A stretch of 13,977 bases of DNA from the NCBI GenBank assembly GCA_902478455.1, contig CABSLJ010000057.1, positions 1 to 13,977 of the forward strand, written 5' to 3'. A program made the position numbers and the translations under genes. This document shows, one piece after another, positions 7,447 through 13,893 of the stretch; within the stretch, counting starts at the first letter, position 1, and the number at the start of each line of letters is the position of its first letter. The notes beneath the pieces are model-generated. The model did not search any database, was not told the DNA's origin, and saw only the letters and a list, made by a program, of their open reading frames with translations. This DNA is from an uncultured Oscillospiraceae bacterium (GTDB lineage: Bacteria > Bacillota > Clostridia > Oscillospirales > Acutalibacteraceae).

Positions 7447-8583
7447 TCATAGCTGCAGCGTGACCTTATCCGGGTCCTCCCGGTGCATGTGCACGCTCTG
7501 CACCAGCCCGACCCCCAGATACAGACAGGCGACAGATGAGCCGCCGGCGCTAAAGAAGGGGAGGGTGATGCCGATGACCGGAGCGAGTCCCAGGCACATG
7601 GCGATGTTGAGAATCGACTGAGAAGCGATCATTCCAAAAAAGCCGAAGCAGAGGTATTGGCCCAGCGAATCACGCGCCGTGCCGGCGTTCTGCAGCACCC
7701 GCAGCAACAGGAAGAGCAGAATCGCAATCAGTGCAATACAGCCGATGAATCCAAGTTCCTCTCCGGCGACGGAGAAGATAAAGTCGTTCTGCTGTTCCGG
7801 GACCGACTGCTTGAGGACGCGTGGACCCTGAAAAAGCCCGCGGCCATTGAGTTCGCCGGAGGCGATGGAGATTTTTCCCTGCGTCTGCTGATAGCCGATG
7901 CCCAGCGGATCGGATTCCGGATTGAAGGCGGTGATAAAGCGCTTTTTTTGGTCCTCGTTCATCAGCATATTCCAGGCGACCGGAGCGGCCGCGACGGCGC
8001 AGACGAGCACCAGCGCAAAGTACCGCCACTGGATGCCCGCGCCGAGGGACATAAACAGGAAGATGAAAATAAAGATCAGCGCGGTGCCGTCGTCCCCTTG
8101 AAGATGCACCAAAAGGGCGGGGATGGCGGCATGTACGACCAGCAGGCAGATATGAAAAAAGTTGCGCAGCTTTTCCCGCGCCTTCAGCACAGACAGATGC
8201 TTGGCAAAAGTCAGAATAAAGCAGATTTTGAGCAGCTCCGCCGGCTGAAAGCTGACGCCGCCGGGCAGAATCAGCCAGGCCACGTCATCCGCTCCGGCCA
8301 CGCCGTAACCGATGAAATAGGTCAGCACCACCAGCCCTGCGCCGAGCGCCGCGGCGACCGGCCAGAGCTTGGCCAGAAAGTTATAATCCATGACCGAGAT
8401 CACAATCGCGGCAAAATAACCGAGCGCAACAGCCATAATCTGTGTTTTTACATAATTGGTCCCCGCGCGGGAAACGCTTGCGAGCAGTATAATACCATAA
8501 ACCGAAGCGCTGATGCACAGCGCCCAGAATAACTTGTCTGTTTTTTCAAAATAGGCGCGCAGAAAGCCCCAAATCTTCGTCAA
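7447..8583 (-). CDS. FtsW/RodA/SpoVE-family peptidoglycan glycosyltransferase, RodA-like
   Basis: This 378-residue polytopic membrane protein belongs to the SEDS family, which polymerises lipid II during elongation, division or sporulation. About ten hydrophobic segments are visible. Conserved motifs are FQPAE (112-116), a degenerate LQGDDGT (161-167, usually LQPDLGT), NPESDPLGIGYQ with the putative catalytic Asp225, VPEQQNDFIFSVAGEELG (261-278) and GITLPFFSAGGSS (338-350). PESDPLG points to RodA rather than FtsW. The usual GA(K/R)RW motif is replaced by GADDVAW (97-103). The start is TTG 8583 behind AAAGAGGTG at 8590-8598. It is a single-gene unit with its own promoter, and no penicillin-binding partner is adjacent. 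Confidence 0.9.
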   Translation of the reverse strand: MTKIWGFLRAYFEKTDKLFWALCISASVYGIILLASVSRAGTNYVKTQIMAVALGYFAAIVISVMDYNFLAKLWPVAAALGAGLVVLTYFIGYGVAGADDVAWLILPGGVSFQPAELLKICFILTFAKHLSVLKAREKLRNFFHICLLVVHAAIPALLVHLQGDDGTALIFIFIFLFMSLGAGIQWRYFALVLVCAVAAAPVAWNMLMNEDQKKRFITAFNPESDPLGIGYQQTQGKISIASGELNGRGLFQGPRVLKQSVPEQQNDFIFSVAGEELGFIGCIALIAILLFLLLRVLQNAGTARDSLGQYLCFGFFGMIASQSILNIAMCLGLAPVIGITLPFFSAGGSSVACLYLGVGLVQSVHMHREDPDKVTLQL

Positions 8584-8604
8584 TCACTTCACCTCTTTAG
8601 GCTC

Positions 8605-8633
8605 ATTATAGTATTATTGACAGGGAAGATCAA
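8605..8633 (-). promoter_or_regulatory. Sigma-A type promoter of the rodA-like gene
   Basis: On the minus strand, TTGATC (8628-8633) and a perfect TATAAT (8605-8610) are separated by 17 bases. Transcription would start at about 8597-8599, only about 15 bases before the TTG start, so the leader is little more than the ribosome binding site. Confidence 0.78.
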
Positions 8634-8648
8634 GTAAAAACATTTTAA

Positions 8649-8683
8649 CCATTTTCCATTGCCCTTTGGAATGGACCAAATGG
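8649..8683. repeat. Imperfect inverted repeat between divergent promoters
   Basis: CCATTT (8649-8654) pairs with AAATGG (8678-8683), and inside it CCATT (8656-8660) pairs with AATGG (8670-8674), around a nine-base centre. It sits 16 bases upstream of the -35 box of the minus-strand promoter and 60 bases upstream of the fhs -35 box. It could be a regulator-binding site. No known operator (for example a PurR box) was recognised. The stretch 8684-8743 holds nothing further that could be identified. Confidence 0.4.
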
Positions 8684-8743
8684 CCCGATGCGACTGCTGA
8701 CCGGCGGGACGGCCGCAGCACGGATCAATATCGCTTTTCCTAC

Positions 8744-8772
8744 TTGGCTGAGTTCCTGTAATGTGCTATAAT
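8744..8772 (+). promoter_or_regulatory. Extended -10 promoter of fhs
   Basis: TTGGCT (8744-8749) and a perfect TATAAT (8767-8772) are spaced by 17 bases, and TGC just before the -10 box gives an extended -10. The predicted start is about A8779. That places a leader of about 175 bases before the fhs start codon and coincides with the first base of a long-range helix. Confidence 0.82.
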
Positions 8773-8778
8773 ACTTTT

Positions 8779-8926
8779 ATTGCAGCGCCAATCGCTGGAG
8801 GGCTTTGCCCGACGGCGTCGGGGCGCAAAAATACAGACCGAAACAGTAAGGTGCAATCCGGGAACCAGCCTTTCCATATGCCCGGTATTTGTTTTGCTGC
8901 AATAGCATAACGCGCGTCGTTATGCT
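8779..8926 (+). ncRNA. Structured 5' leader of fhs, possible unassigned riboswitch
   Basis: The first bases of the predicted transcript, ATTGCAGC (8779-8786), pair perfectly with GCTGCAAT (8896-8903), closing a domain of about 125 bases. Inside are two arms. One is GC-rich: CCCGAC (8808-8813) with GTCGGG (8817-8822), or alternatively GGGC (8800-8803) with GCCC (8807-8810). The other has AAACA (8841-8845) with TGTTT (8890-8894), then AAT with ATT and CCGGG (8858-8862) with CCCGG (8881-8885), leaving a nine-base bulge GTAAGGTGC. A separate 9-bp hairpin (8904-8912 with 8918-8926) follows, then the ribosome binding site. No T-run terminator is present, so control, if any, would be at translation. 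Conserved cores of ZTP, tetrahydrofolate, glycine, SAM and cobalamin riboswitches were not recognised. Confidence 0.5.
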
Positions 8927-8953
8927 CAGATCGGTTTTGAGGAGGAGATCACC

Positions 8954-10621
8954 ATGTTGACCGACATTGAAATCGCCCAGCAGGCAAAGCTGCGTCCCAT
9001 CGCTGAAATTGCAAAAGAACTTTCCATCCGGGAGGAGGAGCTGGAACCCTACGGCCGTTACAAAGCCAAGCTCAACGAACGGATTTTTGAACGTCTGGAA
9101 AATGAAAAGCAGGGCAAGTTGATTCTCGTCACCGCCATCAATCCCACGCCGGCGGGAGAGGGCAAAACCACCACCACCGCGGGACTCGGACAGGCCATGC
9201 ATAAAATCGGCAAAAAGGCCGTCATCGCGCTGCGCGAGCCCTCTCTGGGTCCGGTGTTCGGCATCAAGGGAGGCGCTGCGGGCGGAGGATATTCCCAGGT
9301 GCTGCCCATGGAGGACATCAACCTCCATTTCACAGGCGATATGCACGCCATCACAGCGGCCAACAACCTCCTGTGCGCGCTGCTGGACAATCACCTGCAG
9401 CAGGGAAACGCCCTGGGCATCGACCCGCGCAGAATTCTCTTCAAGCGCTGCCTGGATATGAACGACCGCGCGCTGCGCAATGTGGTCGTCGGTCTGGGCG
9501 GCAAGGTCAACGGCGTGCCGCGCGAGGACGGTTTTATTATTACCGTGGCGAGCGAGGTCATGGCTATTCTCTGCCTGGCGCGCGACATGAGCGACCTCAA
9601 GGAACGTCTGGGCGGAATCCTGGTGGGCTATACCTATGCAAACGAGCCGGTGTACGCGCGCGACCTCAAGGCGGACGGCGCGATGGCCGCGCTGCTCAAG
9701 GACGCCCTCCAGCCCAATCTGGTACAGACGCTGGAGGGGACGCCCGCCATCATGCACGGCGGTCCCTTCGCCAATATTGCCCATGGCTGCAATTCGGTGC
9801 GGGCGACGCGTCTGGCCCTCCGTCTGGCCGACTATTGCATCACCGAGGCCGGTTTCGGTTCCGACCTCGGCGCTGAGAAGTTCTTTGATATCAAATGCCG
9901 CTTGGCGGGGCTGACTCCCTCCGCCGTGGTGCTCGTGGCGACGGTGCGCGCTCTCAAGTACAACGGCGGCGTGCCCAAGGCGGAATTGGCCGGAGAAAAT
10001 CTCGAGGCGCTCTCCAGAGGGATTGTCAACCTCGGCGCGCACATCGACAACATGCGCAAATACGGTGTTCCCGTTGTGGTCGCCATCAACCGCTTTGACA
10101 GCGACAGCGACGCAGAGCTCTCTCTGGTGGAAGCCTACTGCAGGGAGCACGGCGCGGACTTTGCGCTGTCCGAAGTATTCGCCAAGGGGGGAGAAGGCGG
10201 CATGGAACTGGCGGAAAAGGTGTGCGTCGCCTGTGACAAGGCTTCTTCCTTTGCACCGATTTACGACATCGATCTCTCCATAGAGGAGAAGCTTGATGCG
10301 ATTGCGACCAAAATCTATGGGGCAAAAGCGGTTCAGTTCACCGCCCAGGCGCAAAAGGCGCTGGCGGAAATCAAAAAGCTCGGGGGAGATCGGCTCCCGG
10401 TCTGTGTGGCAAAGACGCAGTACAGCCTGTCGGACAATCCGAATCTGTTGGGCCGCCCGGAGGACTTTGTCATCACAGTGCGCGACCTGCGGCTTTCCAA
10501 TGGCGCAGGCTTTGTCGTCGCGCTGACAGGAGATATCATGACCATGCCCGGCCTGCCCAAGGTTCCGGCTGCGGAGAAGATTGACGTTTCGCCCGAAGGC
10601 GTGATTTCCGGCTTGTTTTAA
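8954..10621 (+). CDS. fhs: Formate-tetrahydrofolate ligase
   Basis: Fhs makes 10-formyl-tetrahydrofolate from formate, ATP and tetrahydrofolate in the cytoplasm. The 555-residue product has the P-loop TPAGEGKTT at 65-73 and the strongly conserved EPSLGPVFGIKGGAAGGG (95-112) followed by LPMEDINLHFTGD (117-129). Length and motifs fit the family. ATG 8954 follows a strong GAGGAGGAG at about 8939-8947. The gene has its own promoter and a structured leader. The product supplies the formyl donor for PurN and the AICAR transformylase encoded in the preceding cluster. It is also the first enzyme of the methyl branch of acetogenesis, but no other genes of that route are visible, so a biosynthetic role is the simpler reading. 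Confidence 0.97.
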   Translation: MLTDIEIAQQAKLRPIAEIAKELSIREEELEPYGRYKAKLNERIFERLENEKQGKLILVTAINPTPAGEGKTTTTAGLGQAMHKIGKKAVIALREPSLGPVFGIKGGAAGGGYSQVLPMEDINLHFTGDMHAITAANNLLCALLDNHLQQGNALGIDPRRILFKRCLDMNDRALRNVVVGLGGKVNGVPREDGFIITVASEVMAILCLARDMSDLKERLGGILVGYTYANEPVYARDLKADGAMAALLKDALQPNLVQTLEGTPAIMHGGPFANIAHGCNSVRATRLALRLADYCITEAGFGSDLGAEKFFDIKCRLAGLTPSAVVLVATVRALKYNGGVPKAELAGENLEALSRGIVNLGAHIDNMRKYGVPVVVAINRFDSDSDAELSLVEAYCREHGADFALSEVFAKGGEGGMELAEKVCVACDKASSFAPIYDIDLSIEEKLDAIATKIYGAKAVQFTAQAQKALAEIKKLGGDRLPVCVAKTQYSLSDNPNLLGRPEDFVITVRDLRLSNGAGFVVALTGDIMTMPGLPKVPAAEKIDVSPEGVISGLF

Positions 10622-10643
10622 CCATCAAGAAAGGACTGCGCAT

Positions 10644-11075
10644 ATGGCAATTCAAAAAAAAAGCGCCTCCGCCGCGCAGACCGAAGCGCTTGGGGAGCGC
10701 CTGGCGCATCAGCTGAACGGTTGTGAAGTGATAGCGCTTTACGGTGGTCTCGGTGTGGGAAAAACAGCCTTTGTGCGCGGCCTGGCCAGAGGCCTGGGAA
10801 TTATGGAAGGCGTTTCCAGCCCGACCTTCGCTCTGGTGAATGAATATCATGGAAAAGTTCCGCTCTACCATTTTGATATGTACCGTGTAAGCAGTTGGGA
10901 GGACCTTTACTCCACCGGCTTTTTCGATTATCTCGATGCGGGCGGCGTGCTGGCCATCGAATGGAGCGAGAATATCGAGGCCGCTCTTCCGGCCGATGTC
11001 CTCCGTGTGACCTTTGAGCCGGGGGAGGGGAAAGAGGAGCGTATTTTAACCTTTGAAGGGATCGACTCTTTATGA
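10644..11075 (+). CDS. tsaE: tRNA t6A biosynthesis ATPase TsaE
   Basis: TsaE is a small P-loop ATPase that works with TsaB and TsaD to make N6-threonylcarbamoyladenosine at position 37 of ANN-decoding tRNAs. The 143-residue product shows the Walker A motif GGLGVGKT at 34-41, VSSPTFALVNEY, the YHFDMYRV segment and LAIEWSE, all typical of the YjeE/TsaE family. ATG 10644 follows AAGAAAGGA at about 10627-10635, 22 bases after the fhs stop. Its stop overlaps the tsaB start by 4 bases (ATGA), which indicates coupled translation of two complex partners. Confidence 0.95.
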   Translation: MAIQKKSASAAQTEALGERLAHQLNGCEVIALYGGLGVGKTAFVRGLARGLGIMEGVSSPTFALVNEYHGKVPLYHFDMYRVSSWEDLYSTGFFDYLDAGGVLAIEWSENIEAALPADVLRVTFEPGEGKEERILTFEGIDSL

Positions 11076-11800
11076 AAATTCTCGCAATGGATTCTTCCGC
11101 CCGCTCGGCCTCCGTCGCTCTGTGGGAGGACGGGCGGATTCTGGGAGAGTGCTTTGTCAACAATGGACTGACCCACAGCCAGACGCTGCTGCCCATGGTG
11201 GAAAGCCTTCTGGCGCACAGCCGTGTGAAGATCGGGGAGATCGGTCTTTTCGCCGTTTCGGCCGGCCCCGGCTCCTTTACAGGAATCCGCATCGGCGTGG
11301 CCGCCATCAAGGGGATGGCGCTGGCGGCGGACAAGCCCTGCGCGGGCGTTTCCACCCTGCAGGCAATGGCGCAAAATCTTTCCTGTGTGGAAGGGGTTGT
11401 CTGCGCTTCCATGGACGCGCGCTGCGGCCAGGTGTATAACGCCCTTTTTGACGTTTCCGCCGGGCGGATCACCCGACTGTGCGACGACCGCGCACTTTCT
11501 CTGGAAGACCTCGGAGCAGAGCTGTCCGCTCTGCAAAAAAACGTCTTTTTTGTTGGAGATGGGGCTGATCTGTGTTATAATAGCGTTAAAGCAGCATCAA
11601 AGGGAGCAAGTTTCTTTGCGCTCGCCCCGGAGCATCTGCGGTTGCAGAACGCCGTGGGCGTCGCTCAGGTTGGAGAACTGCTTTACAGGGAGGGGCTTTC
11701 TGTCCCGGCCGATGAGCTTCGCCCGGTTTATCTGCGTCTTCCGCAGGCCGAACGGGAACTGCGGCAGCGGCTCGGCACTTTAACAAAGGAAAGGAAATAA
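11072..11800 (+). CDS. tsaB: tRNA t6A biosynthesis protein TsaB
   Basis: TsaB is the catalytically inactive ASKHA-fold partner of TsaD in the t6A synthase. The 242-residue product begins with KILAMDSSARSASVAL, and the family hallmark VSAGPGSFTGIRIG is at 62-75. THSQTLLPMV at 34-43 is also conserved. It overlaps tsaE by 4 bases and is followed by rpiB after only 3 bases. tsaD is not in the window; it is the missing catalytic subunit and must lie elsewhere. The C-terminal third is less conserved, as is usual for TsaB, and its coding sequence contains a promoter-like site near 11553-11581. Confidence 0.95.
   Translation: MKILAMDSSARSASVALWEDGRILGECFVNNGLTHSQTLLPMVESLLAHSRVKIGEIGLFAVSAGPGSFTGIRIGVAAIKGMALAADKPCAGVSTLQAMAQNLSCVEGVVCASMDARCGQVYNALFDVSAGRITRLCDDRALSLEDLGAELSALQKNVFFVGDGADLCYNSVKAASKGASFFALAPEHLRLQNAVGVAQVGELLYREGLSVPADELRPVYLRLPQAERELRQRLGTLTKERK
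11553..11581 (+). promoter_or_regulatory. Possible internal promoter in tsaB driving rpiB and upp
   Basis: TTGGAG (11553-11558) and a perfect TATAAT (11576-11581) are separated by 17 bases, with TGT just before the -10 box forming an extended -10. It lies about 220 bases upstream of rpiB. The arrangement matches the fhs promoter closely. It lies inside coding sequence, so the codons Tyr-Asn also explain TATAAT; chance occurrence cannot be excluded. Confidence 0.45.
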
Positions 11801-11803
11801 CGC

Positions 11804-12247
11804 ATGATTGCTTTGGGAGCCGATCACGGCGGGTTTCAGCTCAAGGAAGCCATTCAAAAATATTTAGAGGGGAAAGGCGTCGCCTGTCAGGATTTTGGAA
11901 CGTGCGACGAGTCTTCGGTTGATTATGCGCCCATTGCCGCCAAGGTGGCGCGCGCTGTTGCTTCCGGGGAATGTGAGAAGGGAATTCTTTGCTGCGGGAC
12001 GGGCATCGGCATATCGATCGCCGCCAATAAGGTCAAGGGCATCCGCGCCGCCGTTTGCACCGACGCGTTCTGCGCCGAGATGACCCGCCGCCACAACGAC
12101 GCCAACATTCTCTGCATGGGGGGACGGGTGATCGACGCGCAAAAGGCGGTCGAACTGTGCGATATTTTCCTGAATACGCCCTTTGAGGGCGGCCGCCACG
12201 CAAGGCGTATTGCTCAGATTGCTGAAATCGAAAACGGTCAGCTTTAA
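11804..12247 (+). CDS. rpiB: Ribose 5-phosphate isomerase B
   Basis: RpiB interconverts ribulose 5-phosphate and ribose 5-phosphate, the precursor of PRPP used by PurF and Upp. The 147-residue product has GADHGGFQLKE at 5-15, VDYAPIA at 39-45, ILCCGTGIGISIAANK at 61-76 with the likely catalytic Cys64 and Thr66, and RRHNDANILCMG at 95-106 with His97. These are the RpiB/LacAB signatures. Because Cys64 is kept, RpiB rather than a LacA-type subunit is favoured. ATG 11804 follows AAAGGAAAGG at about 11785-11794, with only 3 bases between it and the tsaB stop. Confidence 0.94.
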   Translation: MIALGADHGGFQLKEAIQKYLEGKGVACQDFGTCDESSVDYAPIAAKVARAVASGECEKGILCCGTGIGISIAANKVKGIRAAVCTDAFCAEMTRRHNDANILCMGGRVIDAQKAVELCDIFLNTPFEGGRHARRIAQIAEIENGQL

Positions 12248-12323
12248 AGTAGCTTTTTGGACTTTCGGAAGATATAAAATCATCAAAAATCATTTAAAAA
12301 TATTTCATTTGGAGGCTTTTTCA

Positions 12324-12956
12324 ATGGAAAATCAGGTTTTTGTCATGGATCATCCCCTGATTCAGCACAAGCTCACTCTGCTGAGGGACAAGAACACCGG
12401 CTCCAAGGAGTTCCGTGAGCTGGTCGGCGAGATCGCGATGCTGATGTGCTATGAGGCGACACGCGACCTGACCCTTAAAGAGGTGGAAATCGAAACACCT
12501 GTCGCCGTGGCGAAGACCAAGGTGATTTCCGGCAGAAAGCTGGCCTTTGTTCCAATTCTGCGCGCCGGCATCGGCATGGTCGACGGCGTCCTGGAGCTGG
12601 TTCCTGCCGCCCGCGTGGGGCATATCGGCCTCTACCGTGATCCGGAAACCCTCAAGCCCGTGGAGTATTACAGCAAGCTCCCGTCGGACATTCAGGAACG
12701 CGACGTCATTGTGCTCGATCCCATGCTCGCCACCGGCGGCTCTGCCGTCGATGCGATTGAGATCATCAAGCGCTCCAATCCCAAGAGCATCAAATTTATG
12801 TGCATCATCGCCGCTCCCGAGGGCATGGACGCTTTGACCAAGGCGCATCCGGACGTTCAGATTTACTGCGCCGCCATGGATGAGAAGCTCAACGACCACG
12901 GTTACATCGTCCCCGGCCTCGGCGATGCAGGCGACCGCATCTTCGGAACGAAATAA
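12324..12956 (+). CDS. upp: Uracil phosphoribosyltransferase
   Basis: Upp salvages uracil with PRPP to form UMP. The start is ATG 12324 behind GGAGG (12311-12315); an upstream in-frame start at 12183 lies inside rpiB and has no support. The 210-residue product is the standard length. The segment FVPILRAGIGMVDG is at 75-88, the PRPP-binding loop VLDPMLATGGSA at 130-141, and the C-terminal uracil-binding stretch GYIVPGLGDAGDR at 193-205. The 76-base AT-rich gap after rpiB shows no well-spaced promoter, so it is probably read through from upstream. A terminator follows directly. Confidence 0.97.
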   Translation: MENQVFVMDHPLIQHKLTLLRDKNTGSKEFRELVGEIAMLMCYEATRDLTLKEVEIETPVAVAKTKVISGRKLAFVPILRAGIGMVDGVLELVPAARVGHIGLYRDPETLKPVEYYSKLPSDIQERDVIVLDPMLATGGSAVDAIEIIKRSNPKSIKFMCIIAAPEGMDALTKAHPDVQIYCAAMDEKLNDHGYIVPGLGDAGDRIFGTK

Positions 12957-12982
12957 GCGGGAGAGATTTTTTCCTGTAAATG

Positions 12983-13021
12983 AAAAACAGCTGTCAGGCG
13001 ATTTGCCCGGCAGCTGTTTTT
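12983..13021. terminator. Intrinsic terminator after upp, probably bidirectional
   Basis: AAAAACAGCTG (12983-12993) pairs perfectly with CAGCTGTTTTT (13011-13021), with an inner GGC/GCC pairing around GATTT. The T5 end serves plus-strand transcripts from upp. The A5 on the left arm gives T5 on the minus strand for the small gene ending at 13068. Confidence 0.85.
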
Positions 13022-13067
13022 GCTTTATTCAGGTGAGCCAAACTGGTTTTCTTCTGAATCAGTATTC

Positions 13068-13292
13068 TCAATTTCTCTTTTCGAAGACGCCCCAGATTGC
13101 AACCGCAAGACCAAGAGCAGCAACCCCAAGAAACAGGTAGAAAAACGGCATCAGTCCATACTGTGACAGATTCCAGAAGGAGGAGAACTCCCCATTTATG
13201 GTCCAATCATTTGCCATCGAGCCAGCCAAAAGCACCGCAGCAGAAATCAGACCGGCCACCATCATCATGGAACCCAAAATGACTTTTTTCAT
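13068..13292 (-). CDS. Small two-helix membrane protein of unknown function
   Basis: The 74-residue predicted protein has two hydrophobic helices, at about 4-27 and 47-70, joined by an aromatic-rich loop (NDWTINGEFSSFWNLSQYG). The C-terminus is basic (FEKRN). I do not recognise the family. The start is taken as ATG 13292 because MKK precedes a helix; the ribosome binding site is weak (GGGAAG eleven bases upstream) and an in-frame GTG at 13301 is possible. It lies 124 bases after the ACT-domain gene on the same strand. No convincing promoter was found in that gap. The surrounding sequence is visibly less GC-rich than the neighbours. Confidence 0.65.
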   Translation of the reverse strand: MKKVILGSMMMVAGLISAAVLLAGSMANDWTINGEFSSFWNLSQYGLMPFFYLFLGVAALGLAVAIWGVFEKRN

Positions 13293-13416
13293 ATCACTCA
13301 CATCTTCCCACTTCTCTTTTTTGTTGCAGTCATGGCGGCCGCAACTCTGTTTACGCTCCCTTGTAAATGAACACAACAGACGCCGGAACAAGTTGCATTT
13401 TGTTTAATCGCTCTTT

Positions 13417-13878
13417 TCAGCGGAAAACAGCCCGTATGGCTTCGAGCGCCGCGTCCACATCCGCCTTGGTCACCAACAAGGATATCTGAACCTCCGAGGT
13501 GGTGATGATCCGGATATCGGTGTTGACCGTGGCCGCCGCCGCGAAGACCGCCGCGGCGACGCCGGGCTCGTTTTCCATCTCGTCGTCCAGAATGGATATC
13601 TTGCAGTTACCGCTGCTGACGATCGCCTTGACGTCGCCCGCCTGCTCGCGCAGGGAAGAGGTGTACTCCAGAATTCCGCCCAGCAGTTCGTCGTTGATGG
13701 TAAAGGACAAGCTGGTGTAAGCGCCCTGCGGAGGCGTGATGGAAATCATATCCACATTGATGCCCTGTCTGGCGATCTGTTCAAAAACATTGCTGATAAA
13801 GCGGATATCGGCCGGACAGTTTTGCAAGGTGATCAGGGTGATATCCTCCGTGACGGTAATGACGGGCTTTAGTCTCAT
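13417..13878 (-). CDS. Stand-alone tandem ACT-domain protein, aspartate-kinase regulatory-like
   Basis: The 153-residue protein consists of two ACT modules and no catalytic domain. The first (about 5-75) contains FISNVFEQIARQGINVDMIS. The second (about 90-153) contains EPGVAAAVFAAAATVNTD followed by IRIITTSEVQISLLV and ends with ALEAIRAVF. This order resembles the C-terminal regulatory half of aspartate kinase, including the ISTSE-like stretch that contributes to amino-acid binding there. ATG 13878 follows a strong AAGGAGG at about 13888-13894. It lies 15 bases after the dapB stop on the same strand, which links it to lysine/diaminopimelate synthesis. Its role as a free regulatory subunit or sensor is inference. 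Confidence 0.85.
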   Translation of the reverse strand: MRLKPVITVTEDITLITLQNCPADIRFISNVFEQIARQGINVDMISITPPQGAYTSLSFTINDELLGGILEYTSSLREQAGDVKAIVSSGNCKISILDDEMENEPGVAAAVFAAAATVNTDIRIITTSEVQISLLVTKADVDAALEAIRAVFR

Positions 13879-13893
13879 GGAACGAAGCCTCCT

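Noticed and set aside
8850..8870. GGTGCAATCC in the fhs leader resembling part of a cobalamin riboswitch, and CCGGGAACCAGCC resembling SRP RNA
   Set aside because: The rest of the cobalamin core and the SRP GGAAGGAAGCAG loop are missing, and the multi-arm fold does not match the long SRP hairpin.
8779..8953. ZTP (pfl) or tetrahydrofolate riboswitch before fhs, expected from the gene's function
   Set aside because: The conserved GGGUCGUG and CCGCCUGGGC segments of ZTP riboswitches and the THF riboswitch core are not visible.
8777..10354. Minus-strand open frame of 525 codons opposite fhs
   Set aside because: It lies antisense to fhs and its leader, has shadow-type composition and no recognisable domain.
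12257..12280. Promoter between rpiB and upp (TTGGAC and TATAAA)
   Set aside because: The two boxes are only 10-12 bases apart, too close for a sigma-A promoter.
12183..12323. Extended N-terminus of upp from an upstream in-frame start
   Set aside because: It would overlap rpiB by 65 bases and add 47 residues absent from the family; ATG 12324 has a GGAGG site.
13293..13391. Longer form of the small membrane protein starting at 13391
   Set aside because: The extra 33 residues are charged and Cys-rich with no ribosome binding site at the TTG; MKK at 13292 is a more typical membrane-protein start.
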